DNA of 64,000 bases from Setomelanomma holmii. Taxonomy: Eukaryota; Ascomycota; Dothideomycetes; Pleosporales; Phaeosphaeriaceae. The position numbers and the translations under genes are program-made. The DNA lies in contig ML978176.1 in NCBI GenBank assembly GCA_010015745.1, positions 188,400-252,399 of the forward strand, given 5' to 3'. The notes under the pieces are model-generated. The model made no database searches. It saw only the letters and a program-made list of their open reading frames with translations, and was not told the origin of the DNA. Positions 35,151-46,246 of the stretch are shown piece after piece. Each line of letters begins with the position of its first letter. Positions within the stretch are counted from its first letter, which is position 1.

Positions 35151-37648
35151 TCAGATAGCTTCCGGAAGCATCCCAGCTGGGTAGTCCATCACGTATTGAT
35201 CCGACTCCCAAAGCATCCGCATGATAACATCATTCTCTTCCATCAACGCAGGATCGACTGGTGATATCTCGTTCACCGCATCAAATGGCATATTGTTGAG
35301 CCAGTCCATCGATGAGCTGTCTTGAACAGTCATCTGCGGGCTTGGCAGCTGTGTTGTGATCATGTCCGGTTCGTCGAGATCAGTCGCTGACTCCGGCAGG
35401 AATACGCGATCTACCAGATTTGCCCGACTCGCATGATTGTTGCGCTGTCGCTGCTCTGTGTACATTTTGATCGCTTGGTGGAAGTTGAGGAGAATACCAT
35501 AGTATTGTTCGGCCTGGGGACTCAGTCGTTTGAGCTCGCCCAAAACGTGCAGGGATTTCACAAATGCTGCACGTCTCTCCGAGCTGTTTGTGATATTCCT
35601 CTCTAGCAGTGAGAAGCCAAGCACAAGTCCAGTGGCGAATAGCCACGCCCTATATTCCGCCGTTAGCATCAACCCCTTCGGGTACACGATCATCATCAGC
35701 TTACTTGAGTATACACATATTGCCGAGCAAATGTCCAGACTTCATGACCTGGTGGCACATTTGCGCCATAAACGTGGCTGCTTCGACGCAGGCGTCTGCT
35801 AGTTGGGTAGTTTTGGCCTCTTCCATGGAGTCAGGTTGGGAATTTGTATTATTTCCCGGTGCTCGATGCGCTTCTTCGGAGAGCTGAGGTACAATGTGCT
35901 GTATCAGAAAATGCCTGGTGACGAGAATGACGCTGAAGTAATATGCACCAGACACATGGATATTGCCAATGGTGACACTTCTGCTACTCGTTGCCTCGCC
36001 GCCATTTTGTCGTCGCAGGATCGAAGGAAAGTTTCGACTGCGCTGCTGCAATGCCAATACCAAGTCCTCAGCTGCATCTATGTCGATTGCGCTATCAGCA
36101 GACTTGCTTACAGCGATATCGAGGATTGCGGCTATCTCATACGTGGCACCGAGCGCGAACGCTCTGTATATGATATCCGAGCCGACTCCAGTCTCATCGC
36201 TAACATAGCTAGTATGTCCTGGTCGAAGTGATGGTGTGCTTGTCGGTCTTCCAAGTATGGAGTTGCAAATAACGTCAAAAACACGTATGCTTTTCGCGGT
36301 ACGGAGCCTGGAAACGCCAAGTTAGAAACTTTGACTAAGCTCAAGATCAGAAGCACATCTGGCTACATACCTCGCACGTCGAATATCGGGAGAGAGATGT
36401 CTATATTGCGCAGACATATGCAACCCGAGTATGTCTGCAGCCTTGGACGCAACACCAAGATACATGAATGCCGAATTACGACGACAAGCCCCAAACATGT
36501 AGAATGCCATGAGAAGAAACACTCGAACAAGCTCCAGGCTAGGCTCCTCGAGCATTCTTTTCATAGCCATTTGGCGGGCATGATAGAACAAGCCGGCCGC
36601 CCAACTTACTGCATCCTTAGTAGGACCACAACATTGGGCCCCGATTGCGACCATGAGATACAAAGAAGCTGTTTCAAAGTCATTGAAATCTGGGTAAGAC
36701 GTTTGCCCCACGGAAGACCTTCTCGAGCTTTGGTTTCTCAAAAGCTTAGATACGTCGTCCCACGAGTACAAGTCAAGGAGGCCATTAGACTAGAGGAGAA
36801 TTAGCACAGGACTTGACTACCAAATGCAGGAACTGCAAACCCACAGCGTCAAGGAAGTATTGAATATAGGTTCGTTGGTCATCGATGCTAAGAGCTGTGT
36901 AGAAGCGGCTCGATCCCGTGTCTGCAGCGTCTGCTTCGAAAAGTCTTTGTGTGTCCTGGGCATCGGTAAAATATGAAGGGCCGACTTGACGCTTCAATGT
37001 TTTCTGGATGAAGCGAAGAAAGGAGAGTGCCGCTGTATTTCCAACAAAGACTGGTAGAAGAAGGAATCAGCTCATTTCGTAAGAAGTAGGATGTTGTTCG
37101 CGACCAGAAACTGCATGCATGCTTCGGGTATGGTTCAACCTAGCATGACAACAGCTGCACAGAATAAAGCGATATCGGGACGCGCCCAGGGCTCAGTGAA
37201 AGGGCGCCGCTCAATGCTCACCTTTCTCTCCACTAACACTTGACAGCATCACAGGCGGCTGGCCTAGGGTGTCCATGGAGGATTCCCTCGTATCATGGTT
37301 GTTGATGTCCTGAGATCCATGCTGCTGCCTATCTGCAGTAAATTCTGGCTCAATATCATCAGGAGTTACAGCATTACGGACATCGAAATCTTCTTGAGAT
37401 GCTAGAGTCTCACTGCCATCGAAGCTCAAGTGAGGATGCTGTCTGGGTGTTTGGAAAGAGCCCGATGACGGACGTGGCAGCGGATGGAGCCTTCGACCCG
37501 CTGTGTAGTGACAGACGCCCTCATACCCCTTCTTCTCGCAGGACTTACAGGGCTGTTTACCATCGCAGCGTTTCTTGGACGATTTGCACCGGTCGCATGC
37601 CCGTACAACTCGCTGTCGATATTGTGGATTCACCGGCCGTCGAGGCAT
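35151..37648 (-). CDS. Zn(II)2Cys6 transcription factor of the aromatic cluster
   Basis: Exons 37222-37648, 36845-37050, 36371-36789, 35705-36307 and 35151-35649 give 717 residues. The DNA-binding cluster is CX2CX6CX5CX2CX8C with Cys 18, 21, 28, 34, 37 and 46 (ACDRCKSSKKRCDGKQPCKS). A Ser/Pro/Gln-rich linker follows. The fungal transcription-factor middle domain runs about 210-480 (YLMVAIGAQC, RRNSAFMYLGVASKAADILG, LSPDIRRARLRTAKSIRVFD). The acidic C-tail (MEENDVIMRMLWESDQYVMD) could be an activation domain. For intron 2, I chose donor GTGGGT (intron 36790-36844, 55 bp) because the alternative donor would leave only 31 bp. Its place beside the two catabolic genes and the CGG pairs in their promoter suggest it regulates them. 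Confidence 0.88.
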
Positions 37649-38451
37649 TGAGAACGCGGAGTCAGCGGCTCTTCATTCCATCATGTGACTAACTGGAAAC
37701 GTTCAGAAAAGTCCCCAAGGTTAGCTCGTGGAGCGTCGGAGTGGGCGGAAGTGGTTTAAAGCGGGACAATCGGATTACGGAAGTTGCTCGAGGAGCTGCA
37801 GCCGCCGTCGCACAAATATAATGTCAGCACTCATTGACATGCTAACGTTGCCCTAACCTCATTAGCTTCGCGCATACTCTGGCCGCTCAGATGGCCATCG
37901 ATGTTTGAATACGTTTTGCCGATAAGCGTCGAGTGCTTGGCGGTGAAGTGCATTAACCCGAAGATAAGCGTAATGGGCTAATCAGCATCAAGCAGCAAGA
38001 GAATCATCGAAGCAGCGTTCAACAGAACAAGAAGGTAGAAGCATCTGATGGCTGCGTAACTGTGTAGAGTCCATATTGAAGATATCTTTTCAGCTCATCC
38101 TTGAAGGCTAGAGGGGGCGCATGCGTGATTTGAGGCGGTCCCGAGGCCTGAAGGGAGGGGCACAGTTGCGAACCTCGACCATGGAAGCAAGTAGTCCTCG
38201 AATTGTATACCCATTATGTTGGAGAATTATTTGTCCTCACGATTTTTGGGAATGTTTTTCAACACAAGTTTGAGGTTGGAGAGATGTGAGTGGTGGAGGG
38301 CGGATCGGCTCGATCCTGGGGCAATGACGCATTGGCGCGAAAGGCACGAGCCTACGCGACTGCAGAAACGCGTCTTGGAAAGCACAACCAGCCCACTTCA
38401 ACAATCACGAATTCCGCGCAGTTGCCTTCCACAACGCCATGCGCAGCTTTA
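37649..38451. promoter_or_regulatory. Divergent gap between regulator and SLD3
   Basis: An 803-bp gap. CGGATTACGG (about 37772) and other CGG triplets lie upstream of the regulator and could allow autoregulation. The reading frame of SLD3 is open back to 38290 but has no ATG there. Confidence 0.45.
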
Positions 38452-41181
38452 ATGACCACCTACGCATTCCAGACGAAGACAATGCTACAATCAGTCTCTA
38501 ACAGCCCTATACAACTTCTTGGGTTGGCCGCCAAACGCGCCGAACCGAAAGCACCGCTACCGTCGAAACGCAAGAGAGAGGCAATCTGTGGCCTGGGAAA
38601 TTCCAACAAGCCGTTTACGATCAAGCCCTATCCTCGGTCACCATACGATAAGCCTGCAGTATTCAAGCCTGTACGTGTTATCGGTCGCTCGCAACTGCCA
38701 TTGAGCTTCCTCGACACTATACCCGACGACAACTTTGCTACGAATGCACTATTTACCGGCCATATCGACGTCTTAGAACATACCGAGGAACATGAGATTG
38801 GGAGCCAAGACGCGCCTAAGGTGCTCATAGCGCGTTATGACTCCAAAAGGACGTTGTATGCCGTGGAGAGGGTGCAATCACACGTGTACAGCATTTGCAG
38901 GCTGGCGAGCTGGCTGAAAGAGAAGGATGTGGCAGACTTGTGGGATCCGTCAAACCTGCAGGCGTATCCTACATTGCCGCAAGTGAAGAAGGGCACGGTG
39001 GAGAGTCGTGAATGGTGGCAGTGTACTGCGATGGAGGTGGCCCCTGCTGAGCGGCCTGTGAAGCGGCCACGGATGTCAATGATGTGCAAGGTTAAGGCGC
39101 CGGAGCCCATAAAAGACACGATGCAGCGCTTCGACAGCCCAGTCACGAATGAGACTAAGCCGACCAGTCCAGTCACTAACGAGACTCACACGACGAACCC
39201 AGTCTTCAACGACGTTCCCGAAGACTTTTTACTCCAAACACCTTCGCCACAGGAGCAGCTCGAGGCATTGGTGCAACAGTACCTCGTTGCAATTTATATT
39301 TCTAAAACCTCTCTGGCATACTTCGCCAAGGGCCCCATCACTCGCATTCGAAATGCTTTTACATCACCCGAAGAAGGTGCACCAGCCAGACATGAGCTGG
39401 TGGCCTGCTTGAGGTCAATGCTTCTCAGTCCGAAGGCGAGCGAGAAGAAGTACTACGAGAATCTGCCAGCTATCATCAAAGCTTTGCCACCCGGGAACTT
39501 CTCAGACGAAGAGGCATCCTTGGCAATTGGGAAGACGAAGAAGACGAAGAAGAAGCTAAAACTCAGCCGTGAGGGGGTCTATTCGCATGAACAAGATCTC
39601 ATCAGGCGCTGGTGGATCTCAGAAATGCCGAGTGGAGATACACGAGGCGAAGAAACTATGGAGCAGCGTATCAGAAGACGCATCGGAGATCTTCGAGTGC
39701 GAGAAACACTCGCACAACTAACCTTGATGCTCGAGATCATTGCTCTTGAGGCACTCTCGACATACAAGCCACCTCCCCAGGCTATATCGATCGAGGATGA
39801 GACACAACCTCAGGACGAATCAGAGGCGAAGAAAAAGCGCAAGAGGAAGCTCGACGACATTAGCTTGCAACTCGATCTGCTACTGGACAGACTGTGCATC
39901 TGGCACGCCACTGAGGAGGCTGGCATACTGGACTTCGACGCGAAGCCAACACAGCAATATGACGACGCGAATGGCACCACGAGAGGCGGCGCGAGCGACC
40001 GCCTTCGCGACTATTGCAGTGAAGTCATCATTCCGTTTTACATGAACCGTCTGCCAGAACATGCACTCATGATCAACAAGAAGCTTGGTGGACCAGCTCA
40101 CACATCGCCACCAAAGCGAAAGGCTATGAAGCCACCAACCACATCACGGAAATCAGGCGAATCGAAAGAACCAGAGGCGAAGAAGTCGCGACGGTCATTG
40201 GCAAGAGTAGCCACTGATACCATGAGAAGAACGACAGAAAGAGTCACTCCATCCTTGAATCGCTCCGCCACAGACTCTGCACTGCTTGCGGGCATCAAAC
40301 GTGAGGGAAGCGAAGTTCCCATGTCAGCAATACCATTCCAACGCAGCCCTTCAAAGAACAACAGACGATCCATGTCACAGTTCCGACATCTCGAGGGACG
40401 CGAACTCGATCTCACAACACCATCCGCAGCTGTGACTGCGAAATTGAAGCAGAAGCAGCGCGTTGAGGACGAGTTGAAGGAGGCAATAACTGCGTTGAAG
40501 AAGCCCAACCGGGGACTAGCTGCTGGGGGCTACGTCGAGGACATTGAACGAAGAAGTTTTGGGCCGGCCAGCAGATCGAGGAAGCAGGCCAATCCTGTAA
40601 GGAGGGTGGTCAAGGATGTCCAGGTCACTGCCACTCCTCGAGCAGGTCGCAGAACGAAGGACATGATCGAGCAGACGCCTAACCATCACTTTCACGCAAG
40701 CGATCCATTTGCACGGTTGTCCTCAGCCGCAGCCCCTGCACCAAGCGACTTCTGCGTCCCATCCTCGGGTACTCGACAGTCAACCTCGAAAGTTCCTGGA
40801 ACGGTACACCGAAGCGCGACGGCCCGGCACCTAGCGCACTCTAGCATCGCCGAGACACCATCGAAGGCGCCCAACACGAAAACGTTTGACTCAGGGGCTG
40901 CCCGTAGAACCATTTTTGCAACACCGCTGAAGCCAGTGCGTGCCTCTCAAGATGCAGCACATTCTCCAGTGTCGAACATATTTGAGTCAACCGTCAAAGT
41001 CGTCGGCAAGTCGCCCCCTATGAAGGCCAACGCCATGCCGGCTGTCTTTGCAACACCTACGAGAACAGATCGTGTACCACCCGCTGAGACAGTCTCAGCT
41101 CCACCTACCAAGCCAGTCCAAGAAGCAGAGCCGAACATATATGCGGCGCTCGGCTGGGATGACGATGATGACTTGCCATAA
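38452..41181 (+). CDS. SLD3: DNA replication initiation regulator Sld3 (Treslin family)
   Basis: An intronless gene of 909 residues from the ATG at 38452; a second ATG at 38482 (MLQSVSNSP) is also possible. Sld3 brings Cdc45 to the loaded MCM helicase and, once phosphorylated by CDK, binds Dpb11. The conserved central domain lies at about 265-560: LEALVQQYLVAIYISKTSLAYFAKGPITR, MEQRIRRRIGDLRVRETLAQLTLMLEIIALE, a lysine-rich break (KKKRKRKLDD), then LDRLCIWHATEEAGILDF and RDYCSEVIIPFYMNRLPEHA. The C-terminal third is disordered, basic and rich in Ser/Thr-Pro sites (for example ATPRAGR, AETPSKAP, FATPLKP), the expected CDK targets. It ends in the acidic ALGWDDDDDLP. Sequence conservation in Sld3 is low, so the call rests on the central domain. 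Confidence 0.85.
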   Translation: MTTYAFQTKTMLQSVSNSPIQLLGLAAKRAEPKAPLPSKRKREAICGLGNSNKPFTIKPYPRSPYDKPAVFKPVRVIGRSQLPLSFLDTIPDDNFATNALFTGHIDVLEHTEEHEIGSQDAPKVLIARYDSKRTLYAVERVQSHVYSICRLASWLKEKDVADLWDPSNLQAYPTLPQVKKGTVESREWWQCTAMEVAPAERPVKRPRMSMMCKVKAPEPIKDTMQRFDSPVTNETKPTSPVTNETHTTNPVFNDVPEDFLLQTPSPQEQLEALVQQYLVAIYISKTSLAYFAKGPITRIRNAFTSPEEGAPARHELVACLRSMLLSPKASEKKYYENLPAIIKALPPGNFSDEEASLAIGKTKKTKKKLKLSREGVYSHEQDLIRRWWISEMPSGDTRGEETMEQRIRRRIGDLRVRETLAQLTLMLEIIALEALSTYKPPPQAISIEDETQPQDESEAKKKRKRKLDDISLQLDLLLDRLCIWHATEEAGILDFDAKPTQQYDDANGTTRGGASDRLRDYCSEVIIPFYMNRLPEHALMINKKLGGPAHTSPPKRKAMKPPTTSRKSGESKEPEAKKSRRSLARVATDTMRRTTERVTPSLNRSATDSALLAGIKREGSEVPMSAIPFQRSPSKNNRRSMSQFRHLEGRELDLTTPSAAVTAKLKQKQRVEDELKEAITALKKPNRGLAAGGYVEDIERRSFGPASRSRKQANPVRRVVKDVQVTATPRAGRRTKDMIEQTPNHHFHASDPFARLSSAAAPAPSDFCVPSSGTRQSTSKVPGTVHRSATARHLAHSSIAETPSKAPNTKTFDSGAARRTIFATPLKPVRASQDAAHSPVSNIFESTVKVVGKSPPMKANAMPAVFATPTRTDRVPPAETVSAPPTKPVQEAEPNIYAALGWDDDDDLP

Positions 41182-42101
41182 TGTTTCTTTCCTCATTTTG
41201 TTTGCATAACGAGCGTGTTGGGCTGCATTTACAAGGAGCATTCTGCGGCGCAGTAGCGTACCAGACTTTGAGCGTTTGTGCACATGGATAGAACGGCCCT
41301 GACGGGTGTGGCTACAGAAAGCCGCTCGTAGTCCGATTGGGCCAAAGCCACCGTATAAACAACTTGATATGAGATCATCTCGATGCATAAACAGCTTTTG
41401 ATGTCGTGCGATTGTATGTGTCAGCCGCCGTTCTTGTGCTACAATGCACCCCAACGTATAGCATGCATCCGATGTTCATGGCGAGATTGCGGTGAGGTTT
41501 CTCGCTTGGGTGGTGATCGGCGTTGACGTGTGCTAGCTCAGGAACTCGAGTCAACTAGTCAGGTACATAAAGTCGGTCGATGGCCCGAGGCTTCTACAGG
41601 CAGAAGTTTGTTCGCGTAAGATTTATTGCTGCACTGGACCGACGCGTCTGACTGGGGTTGCGCGTGTTGCACGCATACGGAAGTGGTGTCTCAAGCATTT
41701 GAATCCCAGAGGTGCAGGGATCGACAGGATTGCACGACGACCCCTTGCAGCGAGGCGAATTGCACGCGAGATAGTGTGGAAATGCAGCGAATGGCAGCGC
41801 AGCCGCGAGATAAGTGCCATGCAATTTACGGGCGGATCAGCCCCGGACCAGCTAACGTCTCCTTTCAAGCCATCGACAGGCGCGGGCCCGTTGAGAAAAG
41901 TTAACCAAGCTGAACATGTCAAAGAGGCACGGGTGTGCCCGGTGTCTTTCATTTCTCGAGTTCTGTCCTACTTCTGAAGACACCTTTGCGGCTTGTGACA
42001 TCTCGAGAGAAGTGTTGCTGTAACATCTCGGATTCTCCGGCCTGCAACATGCCTGCTGGTTCCACAAGCTAATATAGCTTACCGCACACCAACAAGCAGC
42101 C
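41182..42101. other. Intergenic 0.9-kb interval
   Basis: A gap between tandem genes. The overlapping small frames here are not supported. The leader of the next gene ends GCAGCC before its ATG. Confidence 0.45.
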
Positions 42102-44614
42102 ATGGCCGTGGCAGCAGCAACCCGTCCCGTCGTCCATGGCCTCCCAAGCCCTCGCTCGCCGACGCTCAGCGATGCGGGCATGATTCTCCCGGACAACGAT
42201 GCCAGCCATGTTCGCAGTCTCTCACCAAATCCATACGTAGAGCGACCACCCTCTCCACCAGTGCTGCACACAAACATCGACTCGAGTCACGTCAAACTCG
42301 CTTCAGCACCCCAGAGCCGGCGCCGCACTTCGCATCTGTCAAAACCTCCGCTGTCAGCACAGAGCTCGCGCTCCACACTGCGCAACATGGGCGACTCGGG
42401 TGCTGCAGCCACATATGCGCCCGCCCGAGATGATCCCCTGGCTTCGTCGCCAACCATACAAAATGGCCTGAGCAGCAACTCGCCAAAGAACTGGAATGCG
42501 CAGGACCAGCGCAGGCTCAGCAACGCATCGAGCATGCGGAGTGAAGACTTCGACAATTGGCCGGGATTTGACAGCCACGACAAGTTCGATGACAGCGGAT
42601 TGGGCTTGGAGGAGCAGGAAAATCGATACCACTTCAATAGCGATTCGAACCACGACGAAATGGAAGGCGACCGATGGCTGAATCGACATAGCAGCGGCAG
42701 TGACGAGAGCGATGATCCATACTCTTCGGCTGCACTGAGCCGACGGGCAGAGATCATCCTTGCCAATGCGAAGAAGCGCCTCAACGTATGCCAAATTCAA
42801 TCCGAACATAGTTTGGACGATGCTGACAAGTACAGGTTATGGAGGGGAATCTTCGCGGCGCTCGCGAATCGCTGGTAGTGTCTCCCACATCCAATGCCAC
42901 ACGAAGCTCTTCCGAGTTGTCGCTACACCTCAATACCGCGCGCGAACGGGATCGGAGGCTTTACGCTGGGCTTGGACCCATACCACCACGCATGCCCTCC
43001 TTCCGGTCATCTCCCCTTTCACCATCAAGTCCAGGCCATGCGCGGGGCCAGAGCGAGACTTCAGTGCCGTTGCCGTTCTCTTCTCCTGCATACATGACAC
43101 GACACACATCGAACAAGCGCGCATCCAGTGCATTCGGTCACACAAGCGGCCCCTGGTCACCTGAAGGATTTGGTCAAGGCCGTTTCCCTATCAAAGAGTC
43201 GCGCAGCTACGAGACCATGCGCGAGCCGCGCAAGTCGCCTGTTACGAATGAACAACAGTGGCCTGTCCGAACGAATTCACGAAACTCAAAATCGCCTCCG
43301 GCTCTGGAGACTCTGCAAGAAGACGAGGACGGGCCCAGAGTGCACCGATCTTCTTCGGCTGCAAGCGGCCTCCGCGACCAGATGAACGATCTGAAAGGCA
43401 GAATCTCGAGTCTCAAACTGCGAGCTCAGGAGGATCAACTCCGGCGCCGAAGCATGCAAAGCCTGCGCACGCCAAGTCCATTCACAAACGCGCAAGAATG
43501 GTATACTGGAAACGATGCATATCATGCTGGAGGAGCCCCAGTGACTACGAATGCAGGATTAGGTATCAAAACTGAATCTCCAACAAGAAGAGCTGTCTTC
43601 GAAGAAGATCATATTAGGCCACAAATTGCCAAAATCACAGTCTCTCAGCGAGAAGGCGAGAACTTGGTCTTGCAGGATACGAGCCTGCACAACGGTATGA
43701 CGAATGGGCACTCTGAGCAAGTTCCCTACCACGATGTGGTCGACAAGGACTTTGATGATCTGGATTCTTACGACGACGAGCAAGATTTCGATGAGACAGA
43801 CGAGAGGGACTTTCTCACAGCTGATGAGGACGAAGAGCAAACAGGCGAAAGTGTGTACGAAGATGCGGTATATGAGATGCCTGCGACCGAAAGACACGAG
43901 GATCGTGTTGACGCTTTCGACTATGAACACTTCTTCTTGCACAGCGCCATGGGCACCTACAGTTTGGAGGGCCGCAGATCTTCTAGCGTAGGCTCTGACA
44001 GCTCCACGGAAACCACACGGCCAGTCACCGCAGTGCAGAACCACGATGATGAGGTCAGCTCCACGGAGAAGCGCGTTTCTTATCATTCACGCAATGCGAG
44101 TGCTGACTCGATATCGACGCTGGCATCATTTGCCACGGCTGCTGAGAATCAATCTGACGACGAAGAGGAGAATGAGCAGATGGATCAGTTCTCTGAACAA
44201 ATCCTCGCCCAGCAGCTTCCAATCGCACAAAGGCCCATCACCTCGGGCAGCTTCTCCACACTCCGCTCCGACTCCGCCATCAACATGCGCAGCGGCAACG
44301 GCTCTTCGCCCAGCCAAACACTAATAACTCGCGGCTCTTCATCTCCAGCCGATCTGGCCAGTGGTTTGCAAGTCTCCAAAATCTTCTCCATCCTCACGGA
44401 GTCCTCGTCCCCCTCTCGAGAAGAGCCTCGACTCGCCCTGAGCGAAGAGGAAAAGCAGCTCATCTACAGTCTCGCAGCCAGCTTCCAGCAAGTCTGCTCG
44501 AACCTCCAACACACGTATGGAGAGCAGTACGAGCGCAAAGCGTGGCGCCGACGGCTCGATGAGGCGAGGAGGGTATTGAATGGCGAGGAGATGGAAGACG
44601 ACGATTCTTTCTAA
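42102..44614 (+). CDS. Conserved mould protein of unknown function, disordered with short coiled coil
   Basis: Exons 42102-42785 and 42836-44614 give 820 residues. I recognise no enzyme domain. The protein is Ser/Pro-rich and largely disordered. The segments most likely to be conserved are SSAALSRRAEIILANAKKRL next to the intron, the coiled coil GLRDQMNDLKGRISSLKLRAQ followed by RRRSMQSLRTPSPF and EWYTG, an acidic stretch (DKDFDDLDSYDDEQDFDETD), and a C-terminal helix LSEEEKQLIYSLAASFQQVC ending WRRRLDEARRVLNGEEMEDD. Similar proteins in other filamentous ascomycetes are annotated as hypothetical. Many RxxS sites suggest phosphorylation. The single 50-bp intron joins KKRLN to VMEGNLRGA. Confidence 0.8.
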
Positions 44615-46246
44615 CATGTTGATTGCACTTGTTCGTTTTGACCTTTTGCGAGACGTGTGCTCGTTCATCAATGGTAATGTCTACTACGGCTCCAGCGTTC
44701 AGCAAGCGCGTTCTTGCAAAATTTTTCAACAATGCCATATACGGCCATATCATGTATAGTTCCTAATCTTCTAGTAGTTACTCGCTTCGGCGGCGCGTCT
44801 CTTTTGTACTGTAATAACTCGGGAGGCTGTCATGAGTATAGATTCCGACCTTTGTATTGATACCCGGTGGATGTGGAGCGGAGGTGTCGGGGTCGTCTGT
44901 CCATTTTGCATATATCTTCTTGTAGCTAGGATAGTAGCTGTAGAGCCGTCGATACCTGCTCTGTCTTGAATATGATGGGCCAGCGATGGTCTCAACAAAT
45001 CGACCTTTCTTACCGCAACTGGGGCAAACTCCCTACGACATTGAATTTATGCACGTGGAGCTTGAAACCTCGGAATATATGACCCCTCCACGGCTGCCAC
45101 CAGCCTCACCCATGAACCACAGTCTGAATCTGGGTCGAGGTTTGGTTGACGAGCTGTCGCGCACCCCACTACATCGTCATTGTCGCGTTGCACATGGTGC
45201 AGATTCTGAACTGGTATGCGTTGTCCATGTACCAAAACACCGCACGCATGGCAGACATGCATTACAGCTCCACCGCCATAGTTGCCGCGCTGTGCGGCTG
45301 CCACGATTGGCCAATTGGGACTGGCGGTGTAGGCGGGCAGCGGAGATGGAGCCCACCACCACGCCGGCCATTGGGTGCACAGCGCGTCGAGTTACGAGTT
45401 GAGATGCGTGGCTGGAGTGTTGGCACTCAATTCGCAGTGGTGCTAGGCAAAGAAGAGCGGGCGCCGGGCGTGCGGTGCTGCTCATGCACCCGACTGCCTC
45501 ATCTTGAAGCGCATTTCTCCCACCAGACGCGAAGAGGCATCTGCGCTCGCGCATGCGGCCGTCTAACCTAAAATTTTCTCTTTTACCTCCCGCGCTCCCG
45601 CCATCGTGCTGCCCTGCATCTGATCGTTGTTGAGATTGTTTGCCATCACAACATCCTGACTCTGCATCCCATCCCGCCTGGACACTCGCCTCCCCCAGAC
45701 TCCGACCCAGACCCCAGCCGGCTGTTTGCCCCTCGACGAGCCACCCCTCAATTTTGGAGTATTGGCCCGAGCGGCAGTGTGACGAGCGTGGATGAAACGA
45801 CTTCGAAGCTGGAAGAGGTTAGAGGAGGGAGCCCAGTTCACGCCGATAACGATTCCGCGACGCCAATCGAGCTGCGAGCTGCGAAGCCCTGTGACCACTG
45901 CCCGTTCGTCTGATCCGCGCTGAGCTGCACGCCTGCATCTTGCTGCTGAGTCCTGTCCCTGCGTCGTGAGCATCCTGACTGGTGTGATCTGAGTCTGCGC
46001 CGGACTGCATCGCCAGATTCGCCCGCTGAGGGACGCCCTGTGTACCACGACGCTTTCGACGAGCCCTGCAGCCGACCGCAGAGGGAGTCACGCCGCACGA
46101 TACGACAGCGTCCTGTCTCTCCCAGCACCACGTCTACCGCTCCGCACTCCAGCACCGGCCGCTCTTTCCCTGCGGTATCGCACGCGCGCTCATGTGCCAT
46201 CCTCCGCCCTGCTCCTTCTGTTTGCGCGTCCCCCGGTACCCGCACA
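44615..46246. other. Intergenic 1.6-kb interval and leader of the giant repeat gene
   Basis: Open frames at 44986-45402, 45146-45571 and 45563-46048 overlap on both strands and show no domain. The part after about 45570 is C-rich and probably transcribed as a long leader of the gene at 46247. No tRNA was recognised. Confidence 0.4.

Noticed and set aside
36790..36820. 31-bp intron in the Zn(II)2Cys6 gene
   Set aside because: Too short for this genome; a GTGGGT donor 24 bp upstream gives a 55-bp intron and keeps frame.
38290..38451. Longer N-terminus for Sld3
   Set aside because: The open frame has no ATG before 38452.
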